Positions 12,440-25,200 are shown, numbered from the stretch's first letter. The stretch: 64,000 bases of DNA from Symbiodinium natans (GCA_905221605.1 CAJNDS010002084.1:1-64000), one strand, 5' to 3'. The notes: a model not told the origin generated them from the sequence alone. Translations and numbers: made by a program.

Positions 12440-13505
12440 GGGCATCTTCAATCAAGTGGGCGTGTATTCGTCGGAGGTGCGCAATCCTCTGCAAGTACTC
12501 GAAAGAGCACCGAATACTCTGACTCAAGTGCAAGACCTGTTTTTACAACAGCTCGCGGCACCTGGAGTTCAGCGCCTTCGGCCTCTTCTCACTTTTCTCG
12601 CTTTCCGCGAATCGAGCCGCAACCTGCGCAGAAGACATCAGAAGCTGTAGCAGCTTTAGCGAGAAAGTGCCATGAACACAGACGGCCATCTCTGGCCTGA
12701 AACGAGTAGCCTTTAGGCTGAGAGACGTCCACATGCACCGGCTCGCTCGGCCTGTCACCCAAATCGCACCAGCTATCCCAGCCAAGTGTGCATAGTGCCC
12801 ACATGCTGTGAGCATCTCTAAACCGGGACCCTGCATTATGACCGCATCGACACTCTCGGTGGTTCCAGTGCTTTGTGTGGTTTTGTTGGGTGGCTCCGAC
12901 TTCTCCAAACGCTCTGTTAGTCCAACTCTGCCAGTGGCTTGCACAGATTTCACTGCGTGCTTTGCTGTCTAGACAGCGGCTCAAAATCTTCGTTCACGCT
13001 CTAGTACATCTGGGCAAAATATAGCATGCAGCTACGTGCAACAGCCAGCCTGCGGTTGTGTTGCGCATTCCGAGGTACCGCATGTTCTTCCACCTTACAG
13101 CAGAAGCCGAGATTACCCTGCTCGTGTCATGGTCCGCCATGCTGCCGTCCTCGTCATCTGCGACAGTGGGATCGATGTCCTTTCGCTGAATACCGTCTGA
13201 CAGAGGACTTCGAGCCACCCTCAATTGTGGAGAGTCCTCAAGCGCATCCGGTGGCTCCACATACCGTCGTCTGTCAAGCGCCTATACAGGAGGGAAGCAG
13301 AAATCAGAGAACCATCGAGCCGCATACGAGGTCTAAGGATACCTGAGGCACCAGCGCATTGAAAGCGACTTGCCTTGCGCAGCTTCAACTCTTCAACCCG
13401 ATGCACAAACATCGACGTGCGCAGTGGCGCGAATGGACCCATGCCACTAAGTTTGGCGGCATGCCTCTGCATTCCTCGAAATCTCCTCTTCCACTCGGGC
13501 ACGGC
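12440..13505 (-). CDS. Unidentified multi-exon gene
   Basis: Four coding-like exons in order: 13374-13505 (acceptor CAAG|GCC, donor AAG|GCAAG; 44 residues containing VPEWKRRFRGMQRHAA and MFVHRVEELKLRK), ~13050-13275 (acidic, with DGIQRKDIDPTVADDEDG), ~12576-12653 (SSAQVAARFAESEKSEKRP, GC donor) and ~12440-12536 (acceptor AACAG|GTC; SIRCSFEYLQRIAHLRRIHA). Codon choice and splice sites agree, but the junction between the first two exons is not resolved. The product is basic and helical; I recognise no domain. The open frame at 13524-13874, upstream, may add another exon. Confidence 0.5.
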
Positions 13506-14664
13506 CTTGTCAAAGGAAACAGCTTAGCTCTTCGTAAAAGGATGGCCATCAGATGCCGAGTCTTGCGGCCCTGGACTTCCAGTCACGATTCGAAACGGCT
13601 TGGTGTCACCCTCCTTCCCTTGAAGTGTTTTCCTCCCCTTCCGAGCTCCACTGAGCTCCACTGAGCTCCGCTCGCTCCGCCCAGTCGCGCACGGCGGTTC
13701 GCTGCTCCTCGCCCGCAACCTCACAGAGACAGGGAGAGCCTCCCAAAAGGAGTCTGTTCCAAGAGTTACTCGGTCAAATCTCTTCACTGCAGCGTGGGGT
13801 TTAGTAGTGTATAAACGCGGGCACCTTGTCTGTAATGGCCCGGTTCCGTTTGGAGAGCCAGCGCCTGTAGGCATCTGCAGGCTGTTTCAACTGACCATAA
13901 TCCCCTCTTCTACTCACAAGTCTTCACCTGCATCGACTCATCGGCTGGTGTTTTCAATCTGAGCTGCGGACTTCTCCATCCTGTGTTCCGCTTCCGTAGC
14001 CGGGTACGGAGGCAAACCTGACGCAAAGGAATTCGTTTTGCACGCAACGTGGAATCAAGGATGAACAACGGTATCCGCCAAAACACTCCAAGGCATCGGC
14101 AATCCTCTTTCGCGTGCTGAAACACCATCTCCCTTCCCTCTGACCTAGGAATCTGCAGGCGGGGTAGATGATCTCTGACTCAGAGACCATTTTCCGCCTT
14201 CTTACTGCACCAAAGCCGAATATCTTGACAGGAAAACAGCACACTCTGCATTGCATGAGGGAAACATTCGGAAGCATGCAACGCATCGTCAGAAAACTGT
14301 AAAGGGGAAGAAACACCAGAGGACAGAGAGGTGTGAACACAAAGAATTTCAGTAGAGCATTTCAAAAATAGCATTGCATCACGCGGAAGCACGCTTGTGT
14401 GTGTGTGGGGGGGCATATTGTATGGGAGATTGCAGCAACGTGTGGCGGGCAAGAAGGCTGGGCCGTCTGAGCCAGCAGTGTGTAACCTGCTAACCATCAT
14501 TTGAAGCGTTCTGACAGAAACACGTGTTTGGGATTCCAGGCTCGAAAGAATGGAACAGATCCCAGGCCACCCAAGATAACCACAGAAATCCACATGTTTT
14601 CTGGGGCGACCCGGCGATCATGTAAGTGGCTATATCAAAATGAACCTCAATCTCATTGAAGCAA

Positions 14665-14815
14665 CCACTTGGCTTCCCACTCCTCCAGTGTGTATGGCAG
14701 CCCAGGCACCTGTTGGGCACTCCATGCAACAAGATTTCACCACACGACGCCTTCGAAGCTCTGAGCCACAGAGTACAGGGCCCTCGAGGCGCCGACCGTG
14801 GAAGCATTGGACGCC
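14665..14815 (-). CDS. Two coding-like exons, gene unidentified
   Basis: The segment at ~14745-14815 reads ASRALYSVAQSFEGVV. The segment at 14665-14709 has acceptor CAACAG|GTG, reads VPGLPYTLEEWEAKW and ends at a GT donor. Both are short, in a helix-rich style, and could be adjacent exons. Family unknown. Confidence 0.35.
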
Positions 14816-15299
14816 GCTGAGTGCGGCCTCCGTGGTATGGCCACTGCCCACCATCATGCACCGTCATGCAGCATCGTTTACGGCCATCAGTAGGATGCCT
14901 GTGACGCTTCTCGAAGCTTCGTGGTGTCGCCTTTGCAAGTGCTATCTACACAGTACCACCACTGCCATGTTCAGCGAGCTGTTGAGTCGGGTGTTTCCAG
15001 TGGTGCAGTTGAACGCGCATCCCACGTGTTGTTGCTTGCTTTGCTCGCAGAGTGGGATGCCCCTAACTTGCAAAGCAAAAGACAAACTGTTGTACCCCTT
15101 CCCTTTCCATTGTCTGGACAGGTCGAGTCACATGACATGCCTGGAATAAGTTGTGCACACAGTTTAACTACTAAACACAGCTTGGCTTCGTCTCCCGCAG
15201 ATCAGCATAACGAAGCGAAGACAGTATTTACTTCACCCGGAGATTGCTTCAATCTTGAAATAAGAGACGAACAAATTGAACAGCCTTGATAGAGTTCCC

Positions 15300-16900
15300 T
15301 TCGAAAGCCTACCTATCTAGAGAAACTCAAACGCCATCAAGAAGTCACATACTTGAAAACATGAGAGAGATTCGTCACGCGGTTGAAGCATGACAGCTAC
15401 ACGGCAGCAATCAATAGCGGCAGACGATATGTATCAGTGCTTGAAAACTTTGCATAAAAAGGAAGCAAAGCAAGCTATTTGTGGTTGCTTTCTCATCCGC
15501 AGTGGACGTGTGCAGAAAAGTCGATGACTGCAGAAGCATAACGCACTACCTGAGCAGATGATGTATCTTTGCTGTCCTAACATGCTATTATGCTTTTTAA
15601 ACTGTATCATGGGAGGGCTGATCTACCACACCCAGCCGTCATCTGAATCTTGCTCTGGTGCTCTCGAAGGAAATGGAAGGATTGGTTTCTTCTCTCACAG
15701 AACTCCCCCCTAGAATCATGAAGCCCGAATGAGGCTATTTAATCACCCACTGTTTTTAACGGAAGGCATACTTCAGAATTTTGGAAGGATTCGAACACCG
15801 AGCTTCCCTGCTGGCTGGTAATCTTCTCCTGCATTGGATCTGCTGTTGTGGCTCGGCTTTCCGTGTCTTTGTTTTCCGGTTGTCGTGACTTGTTCAAGAA
15901 GGCCAAAGCATTGTGTCAACCTCTCCGCTCCTGCCCTAAAGCTGGAGGCTGCCCCTCGTCCCTCACAGCAAAGTCCCTTACAAAGCTGAGTGCACCTTAC
16001 CAGACGAAGCTTTCTACAATCGAAGACGCGGACTTACCACAACCAAAGACAACCCTACCACAATTGAAGCTAAGTTTTGAGGGTCTAGGAAGAGTCTAGA
16101 CCTGAGATGGTAAAAGGGCTTGGAGCTGCAGCGGACTGGAAACACTGCCCCAAGAAAACTACAAATTTGGAGAAATAACACCACTGTGGTGTAGCAGCAA
16201 AACTGGGCATGGCTTTTTGTGTTGGTATTCTGGCGGGCTCCCCTCTCGGGGCTCTGGAGCCTCATCTTAAATCTGCGGTTTTCGGTTTCTTTTCTTATTC
16301 CGGGCAGTCTCGCGGGGATTGCGGTCTGGGTAAAATAGACAAGCTCAATTTCCACCACCTTCGACCTTACAGAAAGCTATGGAAGACAGCAGCACAACTG
16401 GCTGACAAGTGTTCGGTGGAGACGCAGGAATGATTCCAGCGTGGTTGTAGCATTCAAGCATATGGCAGCTCCAAGAATCTGCAGGCCTAAACTGTCTCAA
16501 GGCCAATGAAGGGAAGCTTCGCTACCAAAGCAGCTCAGTCCGGCGCAGCTCGTCCACTAATGGTGGTTTGACCCTGACAATCCAGGTATCCCGGCCAATT
16601 TGCAAGCTGAAGCGCTGAAGCCAGCAGGCCACAACTTAAGACAACTTAAGGACCCCGCAATGCTCATAGCCGACGTTGGACGCGATACTGAGCATGCACC
16701 GGCCAGTTCTGCTTCAAAATCCGGCACTATGAGACCGCTAACGGCTAAAGGCCTGCCGTGTGTGCCGGGGTGGGTGATCTTGCCGAAAACTTGGTGTAAC
16801 ATTTGCACAACATTTGCACAACCTCTACACGCAGCATGCTTACCTTTGGACATGCACTGAGGCCAGCTCCATTGATCGTGCGGTGAGGCCTCACTGCACT
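15300..16900. other. Gap without a supportable gene
   Basis: About 1.6 kb. No conserved motif, long repeat or convincing exon on either strand, only short open frames without supporting splice sites. Confidence 0.5.
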
Positions 16901-16957
16901 ATGCTCACGGATTCCATCCAGAAAGCAGCGTTGGGGCACGTTGGCGTGACAGTTCAC

Positions 16958-17260
16958 TGCAGGGTTCTGAGTTCTGAGATGCTGTAAGGATGAGAAGCGA
17001 GGCCTCCGGATGTTGTGGATGGAGTAAGAGGTCGCTCGTGCTCCATCTCTGCGCGATGCTCCAAGTCCTGGACGACGTCACCAAGTCGGGAATCAGCCCC
17101 GAGCTGAGCAGAATCTTCACAACATTTCACAATGCAGTCGCTGCAGGTGACAGTCCTTCAATTTTCTGGCCGTGAGTGGCCGAACTAGCTGCTTGGTGCT
17201 GAAGTCCTGCCACAGGTACAAGACACCATCGGAAACCTCCTTCATTTCTATCGAGCTGTT
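16958..17260 (-). other. Coding-like segments, gene unidentified
   Basis: Minus-strand segment ~17200-17260 reads IEMKEVSDGVLYLWQDFSTK. A second, ~16958-17110, reads RLGDVVQDLEHRAEMEHERP and runs to a stop. They could be the last two exons of one gene. Alternative frames are also open, so support is weak. Confidence 0.3.
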
Positions 17261-17714
17261 CCTACACCGATTGAAGAAGCAACAATCTCTGCCATCACGC
17301 CACTTGCAACTCCAGCGCCACAACCACGGTCAGTCTCCCTGTTTTCTAAACTTGCACGATGCACCCGCGAGAGACGAAAGCTCTACTGTAGCTTGCGGCT
17401 GGCGGCGTGCAGAGCTGGAAGGCACGTGCGAGCAGACCCACCCCTTCAACAACATTCTGCTGGACCGCCGTGCAAGAAGCTGAGGAACTAGAACTCGCAG
17501 AGTTGTGTGCTTCATTGTGTTTCTCTTTCTTCCTGCCCGCTTGGAACCTCCAAGCGAGTAAGCAGCTTCCTGACAGGAACATACCCGGAATTGGCTCTGC
17601 CCCCAGATCCCCAAGCGCTTTCGTTCACAGTATCAGGCGAAGCTGCTACAAGGATGTTAGTTGCATCCAGCCACCACAACACGCGCTTTAGAATTCAGAG
17701 CGTTGGACAAGAAA

Positions 17715-17802
17715 TTCAGTAGTGGGCAACGTGTGCAGTGTGTGCAATGTGGGCAATGCGGGCAATGTGGGCGATGTGGGCAATGTGCGCGACGTGGGCA
17801 TG
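17715..17802. repeat. 9-bp minisatellite (GTGGGCAAT family)
   Basis: About nine imperfect copies of ATGTGGGCA/ATGTGGGCG in tandem. On the minus strand they read as alternating Ala-His-Ile. Followed at 17883-17958 by a pyrimidine (CT)n tract. Confidence 0.85.
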
Positions 17803-17882
17803 AGATGACAAGAGGAAGCCCCGAATAAAGACCCCAGTGAGGTGCCAGCCTTGAGGCGCTCCCTCGGCGAGGCCAACTTCAC

Positions 17883-17958
17883 CTCTCTCTTCTTCTTCTT
17901 CTCCCTGTGTCTCTCTCTCTCTCTCCCTGTGTCTCTCTCTCTCTCTCTCTCTCTCTCT
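17883..17958. repeat. (CT)n / (TTC)n tract
   Basis: Pure pyrimidine run with two CCCTGTGT interruptions. Polypurine on the transcribed-sense (minus) strand. Confidence 0.9.
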
Positions 17959-18291
17959 AAACACACCGGCGGTGAAAATTCAGAAGGCCGCTCCATCGCC
18001 ATAAGCAGTGCTTGCATTCAAAAGCCGAGTCATGCTGAGCTCCACCAGCCTGAACTGTATGACGTCCGGCAACTGTTGGAAGTGAAGCCGCAAGCGCCTA
18101 CATGGAGCTGTGCAATGTTGCAAGTGCTGCGAGTTGCTTGGTTGATTTGGTTGCTTGGAAGGCTAGGTGGCTTCGGTTTCAATATGGCCACTGTCTGCGC
18201 GATACAGTCGACTGTCTTGTCTGCGATACGATGAACTTCTGCATGAGATGCAGGAGGTAGTTGAAGTTCCCAAGAGACTTCTCACGTTGAA

Positions 18292-18987
18292 CTAGTAACT
18301 CGCCTCGAACTTGTTGCTGTCGTGGGAAGTGGACCGTCCCGGCCGCTCCACCTCCACGGCCTCGAAGTATGCAGAACCAGGCGGAGCTGGGTGTCGCAGC
18401 ACCTCTTCGGCACAGAAATCGTGGAATCCTGGTCCCGAATGTAGCGGCTGATGCGATGGCCTTCGTGCCTTTTGGTACCATTTGTATGCCTCATCGAGCT
18501 GCCTTTCGGCTGCATCGGGATTGGTGCACATAAGCACGGAGTCGAGAAGCTTTCGGATTCCCTGACGCACGTGTGCATGCCAAACAGCTTTGGTTTCGCT
18601 GCCTGCGCTGGGATTCTCGGATTGAGGATTCAGAGAGATAAGCGCATCTTTCATCTCCTGAAGCCGTGGATCCTGCTGTACCCTGAGAAATCTTTGGGCA
18701 CTGCCAGCCATAAACGAGGAGCTCGCACCGGGACCACGCTTTGGTTTGGCATTGGACGATGGGTAATTTCCTGAACCCACTTGTTCCTCAACAGCTTTAC
18801 GCTCCTCCTGCGCCTTTTGTAGCCTTAATGCTACATCTTCCAGCTGCAAGTCTACCGGCAGGTTTGGCAATACAGTCCAGGGCAGGTTCACATCTGGTCC
18901 ACGGTAGCTGTTGATTGGCAAATTCAAGGAGGGGCCAGGCCCTCTCATCGCAGAGGCACTTGATGACATCTCGGCAAGGTATGCCAT
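18292..18987 (-). CDS. Unidentified protein, ~231 residues, single exon or last exon
   Basis: Open from an ATG at 18987 (context CTTCCATGGC) to a TAG near 18292. A candidate trans-splice acceptor (CGCTTAG) lies 5 nt upstream of the ATG, as expected where a dinoflagellate spliced leader joins. The protein has a Pro/Ser-rich start, a short charged helix near residues 50-70 (LRLQKAQEERKAVEEQV), a basic middle and a conserved-looking stretch near 130-175 (WHAHVRQGIRKLLDSVL, LDEAYKWYQKA). No catalytic motif or membrane segment. It lies just downstream of the kinase exons, in the same direction. I do not recognise the family. Confidence 0.55.
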   Translation of the reverse strand: MAYLAEMSSSASAMRGPGPSLNLPINSYRGPDVNLPWTVLPNLPVDLQLEDVALRLQKAQEERKAVEEQVGSGNYPSSNAKPKRGPGASSSFMAGSAQRFLRVQQDPRLQEMKDALISLNPQSENPSAGSETKAVWHAHVRQGIRKLLDSVLMCTNPDAAERQLDEAYKWYQKARRPSHQPLHSGPGFHDFCAEEVLRHPAPPGSAYFEAVEVERPGRSTSHDSNKFEASY

Positions 18988-19575
18988 GGAAGCTAAGCGG
19001 CAACCAGCATCTGGAAGCTACACACTTGCTTCGGTCAGCTGACCCCTAGATGGCAACATTCCTAACAAGTCCCCTTTCGATGGTGGAGGCTACTGACTCG
19101 CGACATGAAGCGACGTGCCGTGTCTTGCTACGTAATGGGGCATGTACGAGCACAGTTTCTGCTCGATGCTCGCCCCTTGCGTAACGAGATGGCAGCGATG
19201 GCGGCGAATGGTTCACAACAGAGCATGCGGGCCAAGAGGCTTCTGGAGGTTGCTGGAGGCTTCTGGAGGCTTTACCCACTGTGTGAAGTTCCCCACTCGT
19301 ATGCCGAAAGTCTACGCAGGCACACCGCCGGGCCCTTGTTGTGCGGGTGAATTGGGGCGATGCGGCCCGGATCGAACGTTGGGAGCCGGGGTTGGCCGAA
19401 ACGAAGCAAAATGTCACGGTCCAGCCGATGCCCGAAGCCCACATCTTCAACCCAAACCTGCCAAACTCGACACATCTCGAAACTGTGGCTCTCACAATCT
19501 CTCACATGACTCCCAAAAAGCTGGAGACTTTCACGAATCTTTCACCGCTACTCGAGTCGTAGTTTGCGACCAGTG

Positions 19576-20721
19576 CTACCACCTCTTTATGGGGCCACCT
19601 GATAGGTGAAACGAGTTGTTCGGACAACTTCGGGACAGTTCATCAATAAAGTCTGCACCATCATTGACTGGGCGAGCCAGCCACTGCAGACCGGGAAAGT
19701 GATTAAGGGTCTCAGTGTCCCCAGTTATTGCCTTTTCTAACTGGTTAAACCTTGGCCTTTCAGCAGGATCAATCCGCCACAAGGCATTGATGAAGCCCTT
19801 CAGTTCCTCTGGGAACTGCGGATAGTACCCACAAGTGGCAATTTTTCGCCACAAGTCATCATTGCCCGTTCCACTGACGTCATCCCAGCTTACAACCCCA
19901 CCTCCCGCACTGAAGGCCGGAAGCTTCCCATGGAGGTAGAAGGCAATCACTCCCACACTCCAGACATCGGACCATTCACAGTCATAGGCTCGGCCTCCTG
20001 ATACTTCTGGTGCGTTGAACGCCGGCGTTCCGTAAGGATTTGTCGTGGTAGCTCTTGCAAGCGCGAGTGCGGATGGCGGGCTTGGACCTCCCGCTTCTCT
20101 GACTCGCTTTGCATGGCCCATGTCGATGATGACAATACGGCCTTGCTCGTTGATGAGAAGATTCTCCTTCAGTGGCAAACTTTCGAATCAGCACTCTCTC
20201 ACACGGAAAATGGGCAGGCATCGGCGAGTACGGCGAGTACTCTATTTCAGGTAAAACAAAAATGCAAGTAGGGCAAATGTCTGGCCCAGGCTCGGGCTTC
20301 AAGTCGCGGTGCGTCACTCCGTATCTATAGCATTCAGCCATGCCGCTGATGACATCGTGCAAGATCCGTCTCGAGGTGCCCTCACTCAAAGGCTTGCCGG
20401 CAACGGAGGGCTCCGGGGAAGCCAAAACGTCGAAGAGCTCACCATTTGGAATGTGCTCCATGAAGATTATGTGGTGAGCCGGGGAGAGCTGCTCATGCAC
20501 GTCCAAAACGATCATCTCGTACCTCAGGCTTGTCCCAACCCCGCTCCCATCAGCATCTTCAACAGTCCATTCAACAGCCTATCGGAGTCTATCGGAGTCT
20601 ATCGGTCTACGTCATCTGGACGTCGAAGCGGCTTGATGAAGTTGTCGTGAATTACCAGCTGGCGTGGAAGTTCTTGGACAAGCTTGACTTCCATGGAGTC
20701 GAACTTGTTGCAGAATTTAGC
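19576..20721 (-). CDS. Protein kinase-like protein (Ser/Thr type), three 3' exons
   Basis: Exons 20633-20721, 20294-20522 and 19576-20166 join in frame. Donors are GC (ATCAA|GCCGC) and probably GA (CCC|GAGCC); acceptors are CTGAG|G and GAAG|G. Seen in order: the alpha-C region with Glu (FDSMEVKLVQEL), the hinge (HIIFMEHIPNGELFD), the catalytic loop THRDLKPENLL with Asp, the metal-binding loop IIDMGHAKR with DMG instead of DFG, the activation segment end GTPAFNAPE, and SDVWSVGVIAFYLHGKLP. C-lobe length is normal. The glycine loop and the beta-3 lysine lie upstream and were not found; exons near 21.05-21.15 kb and 21.57 kb may belong here. Asp of the metal loop is kept, so activity is possible. 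Resembles the CAMK/NEK-like Ser/Thr group only in general form. Confidence 0.88.
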
Positions 20722-21039
20722 CTTGAGACATACCAAGGGGAACTTGGAAAAAACAAACGAAAAACAAACAACCCTCTTCATCCCTCTTCGGCACTGAGCC
20801 AAGCTGCAGCGAACTTCTCCCCGGTTGCAGTCCTGCACTTCGTGTTTGATAGCTGGCCAACCACTTTGGGAAGCACTTGCTGAGTCCTTTTAACCAGATA
20901 AGTCTGCCCCTCCGCGCCGTAATTCCTAAGTCAACAGGCAGATGAATGGCACGCAGGGAAACTTCAGGCTTTTGCCGTCAAGGTGCAAGAACTTGTCCAC
21001 CTTTATTCAGCAAATGCAACTGCTGCTGCATTGCCTGTG

Positions 21040-21155
21040 TGCAGTGCAAGGATGCTTAAGCCCAAGGCAGACCACTCATCCCCTGCAATGTCCATCGCCA
21101 TCTGGCCATACCAAACCTTATGCAGAACTTGCTTCTCGCAGACATCGCCTATGTC
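21040..21155 (-). CDS. Coding-like exon, possibly 5' part of the kinase gene
   Basis: Minus-strand segment containing DVCEKQVLHKVWYGQMAMD then SALGLSILALHTGNAA. The residue mix is protein-like and a splice-type AG|G precedes it. It lies 0.3 kb upstream of the first recognised kinase exon, so it may be part of that gene, but no kinase motif is visible. Confidence 0.35.
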
Positions 21156-21523
21156 GGTAGGTAGGACAGATGCACATGCTGTGGCAACAGCTTTGCCTAT
21201 GAGGCTTGCAAATCACTGCGACACTCGCTCAGAACTTGAAGTACAATGCCAGGTGGCTCGGTCTGGAGCAGGGGTGAGTCCATCGAAATTCAGCTCTGAC
21301 CGGCTCTTGATCACAATGTCACCTCAAAAACAAGCATCACTGATCTCATCACATCATCATCACGGTCATAACGCCTGCCTCACCCTGGGACCCTGCATCA
21401 ACCACCAATTATGTCAAGAAGCAACCTCGAAACACAGGAATGCCACCAGCCGAAGCACTCCTCACAAGCAACGGTTCTGGCATGCCCAAAACATGGTCAT
21501 GCTTGGGTCAAGCTTGGCAAGTC

Positions 21524-21573
21524 ATCCTGTGCAAAAGCGGAGGCGGTGGAGCTGGCGGCGTCTCTTCTGCCAT
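21524..21573 (-). CDS. Possible first exon (MAEETPPAPPPPLLHR)
   Basis: ATG in good context (GCCATGG), followed by a short Pro-rich coding stretch up to a GATGACTT boundary. A candidate start for the gene read through 21.1-19.6 kb; no independent support. Confidence 0.25.
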
Positions 21574-21879
21574 GGCCCCAAATTGTTGCTGACAGTTACT
21601 CTCTACAGCGTAGACAGAGACAAGAAGACTCTGGCCCTGTAACTATTCCTGGCCCTGCTGTCGTCTGCACTTCTAGAGGTCGACCAAACCGAGACTGACA
21701 TTCAGAAGCTTGCTAAGCAGCGGGAGCCGAAACGAAAAGAGAAGTGCATGGCAAGCAGTGGCGCTGGCAAGGTTCCGCAAGGTTCCACTTGGAAGCCTCA
21801 TGTCGTCCATGCAACTTCTTTTTCGCTATCGAAAGCCGAAAGCTGCTCTGGGCCGTGAGACGATGCTTCGATACTTGCT

Positions 21880-22265
21880 GAGTTCTCTCAAGCTGGTGGC
21901 GCCGGCAGTGCTGGCCACTCCGGGTCCGGGCCCATTCGCGGTCGCACGTCCTTTGGCAACCGGGATACCAGGAAGACCGGTGGAGAAACGACAAATATCT
22001 AAGAAGTTCAGTTAGCAAGTTCACAGCAGCAACGTGACTGCTGCCCAGTCGACATCTGCGTCTTCCGAGTTTTTGGTCTCTTAGAGTGTTTTCCAAGCTG
22101 GCCTCCGCCATGGCCGGTACTGCCTGCATGCAGGTCCAACGTGCAAGTGCTGAGGCGAGTTCGTGGCACTGCTTGGCACTGCTTGTGGAAAGGGAGGTAC
22201 ACTTCCACGTCCCCTTTCCCAACCCCTATGGCTTCACACTGGTCGGGCACAGGGACGTAGTCGGG
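21880..22265 (-). other. Open coding-like segments, unidentified
   Basis: Two minus-strand stretches look protein-like: ~22190-22260 (DYVPVPDQCEAIGVGKGDVE) and ~21835-22000 (GLPGIPVAKGRATANGPGPG, SLRELSKYRSIVSRPRA, then stop). They could be exons of a gene upstream of the kinase. Unsupported by homology. Confidence 0.3.
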
Positions 22266-22299
22266 AGGAAACAATGATACGGTACATGCCCTTGTATGC

Positions 22300-25200
22300 A
22301 CATCTCATGCAATGCTCAAGAAGGCAATTGAACCTATAGCCTTGCATGGACCATAATAAAAATGGGGTATGGCTCTGAAGCTATCTGCTCTCCATTTTCG
22401 CCTCCTCCTGAACTTTCGGAAACCGCATCGAGCTGAGACGCTGCAGAAGCAGCACCTCAGCCAAGATCATCCGCTATTGAACCATCATTTGCCTCTGCAC
22501 GAATCATAGCGAAGCTCAACGTCAGGCACCAAGGGCAGTGCTGATGCCCATGCCCATAGCCTTTTGGATCACGCTGTGTCTGCTATTCCCTACATGCAGA
22601 ATGGTCTTCCATGTCACTCATGGGCACTATCTCGGACCCGCACACAAAGGCTCCTACAATGCATGCTGCCGCCACTCCTGGAGCAGCTTTCTGAAGCGCG
22701 ATAGCTTGCGTTTTGTATCAGGTGCACGACCCAAATGCCTGCATGCGTCTGACTGTAGTGCTAGGACACATGAATCAGCATCCAGTCTGCAGGTCGATCC
22801 TGCGATGAGCTTCGATTTGACTGATGGATATCTGGCCTAAGGCCGTGGCGTGGAATAGAGCAGACACACACACACACACCAATCAGGATGACGGGGAATC
22901 AGAGCATCGCTTAGCTAGTCACTTGCCGTCGTCGGCGACGGGCCACGCGCTGGCCTTGCATCCAGACGCAATGCTAGGCTTCTGTGCTGCGCACCAGTCA
23001 AGGCTAAGCACCACGCTGAAAGGCAAGTGCTGGTACCCCATCTCGACAGGCGTCAGAAAGATTGCATGATCAATGAGACTTCCGAAGCCCGAAGCTGTCG
23101 GCCTCCATCTCAGCGGCGTCATCGTCACACTGTGTGGTCACCTACAAGAGAGGTGAAGTTCGAAACGAAGGAAGAGCTCCACAATGCTACATTTTGCCAC
23201 CCGTGCAGGGCGGAAATCCCTTCTCACTTGCATGCTGAGCTCTAGCCCCCGAGAGACGCGAGTACTTCGATATCCAGCACGGTTCATGGTGGGATTCGTG
23301 CACGTGTAGGTCGACCAGCAATTGATGGAGTGAAAGTATGATGTTTGAGGTTTGCAGTGACCTTGAGGGCTCTTGAGCGGGCCTGGCTGTCTGGGATCCT
23401 AGAACTTCCTGGTTTGCTCAAGGCTTTAAAGTGAGAAGATCTGGTTTGGGCATGTTAGGCTTCAGTCGTTGTTCAGCGTGCGGGCTTTTGATATGAACAG
23501 CTGAAAGTTGGCACAGGTTTTAGAGTCTTTGAAGTTCAGGTGATTGTCGTGAGGTGTGATTGAAACTTCTGTTTGAGTTTGTGATTTAGGGTGGGCTAAG
23601 GACCTCCAGTTAGGGGTTAGGATTTCTACTTTTGCTTCAAGGCGCTGCAGCACACAACCAGCCGAGAAAGACAAAGCTGGACAGCGAAAGCCAGATGGGG
23701 ACTTCGCTTGAGAATTCATGAGGTCAATGATGTATCCACCAGCTCGTTTTCGGTTCTGCTTAACAAGACAAAAAGCCCCAGCCCACCTCAAGAGACACGT
23801 ACGCAGGGCCCTTGGATGTGCCAGTCATTGCTGCTAAGGAAGTGCTGGGTGGCCCTTGACACAGATGTGACCGCTGGTCGTGTGGCTCTGCCAGAAGGCT
23901 ACAATTTCAACTGGGGTCGCATGGCTAGCATGGCTACCGCTGTAAACCAATACTCGGCTCGACAGAAGCAGTTGATGGAATGCATGGACGCTTGAGCCAG
24001 CAAGCAAAACCGCGTGCTAGATCATGTCGCTCGGCTAGAGTACAAAGGCTCGCTGTGCAAAACCACATCTTCGCATATTTTCGCCAAGCTGGCACCGATT
24101 CCCCCACCTAAGCACCTTCTCGTGTGGACGGTCCTGATCCACACAAGCTCCTACATCCAGGCAATCCAGGCACCCAGTAGCCTGCTACTTCGCACACATC
24201 CACGCAACTTCAGGGGCTGCACCCTGAGCTGTTCAATATGATTACCTGCTCAGGTGCTGCTGAGCGCGGGTATGCCGAAGCCTTCGGGACCTTGTCCACC
24301 AGCAAATTGACGCAGCATGGCGATGTTGTAGCCGATTTGAAGGAAACCTCCAATTCCTGAGAAAGCCACCTGAAAACCGTTCGTGCCAGGAAATGCAGAG
24401 GCCCCACACAATCTCGCTGTGGTTGTCACTCAACGCAGCACTCAAGCGCTGTAAGAGCTGTCAAGCGCTGCAAGAGCTGTCAAAGTTCAGCGTGTGGTTC
24501 CTGACAGAAGTTTGGGTGACGCTGCCAGGATCTGCCATGCCTTTTCCAAACCGCTGCCGTGCCTTCGGGGTCTCCGACGTCTCCGAGGTGTCCGGGGTCT
24601 CCGAAGTGTCCGGGGTGTCCGAGGTCTCCCGCTGAATGTCTAGGGAATGAGACACCTCTAAGTGCTTGACTCGAACAGGAACATGCTGAAAAGCCATGAC
24701 ATAAGCATCAAGTCAATGATCACACTTGCAGTCAAGAAGCAGGGACATCAAACCGAGCTGCTTGCTCTTCCGCTTTCTTCTGAAAAGCTTCTTCTATACT
24801 ACCTGAGGTAAGTCGGGAGTTCGGAGAGCTCATTTACAAGGACTGCAAGCAATTCGAGGCCGTTCACTGACAGTTCACCATGTGCTGAACGAGGTGCTGT
24901 TCATGAGAGGGTAGCCGCGGTCAACCATCTCATAGATGCTGCTCATATCCTTCGCACTGTCACATGGTGCTCTATGGCGTTCTACCCAAGTGTCAAACTG
25001 CAACCTTATCACCTTATCCGACAAGCCGACGAACTGCCACCCGTGCAGCTCAGCTTCAATTGCTCGGTGCAGGCCCTTGCAGAGATCTCCGGACTTGTAC
25101 GATGATCCTCTGCAAAGCTCGACCGGATCTTTTGTGAATCGCCTTCACGCTTGGCGTCAGAATGCGCCATAACACTGCTGCAAGGGCTACACAGAGTTAT

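Noticed and set aside
20983-21642. 219-codon plus-strand frame
   Set aside because: No motif, composition unlike protein, and opposed to the direction of all supported genes.
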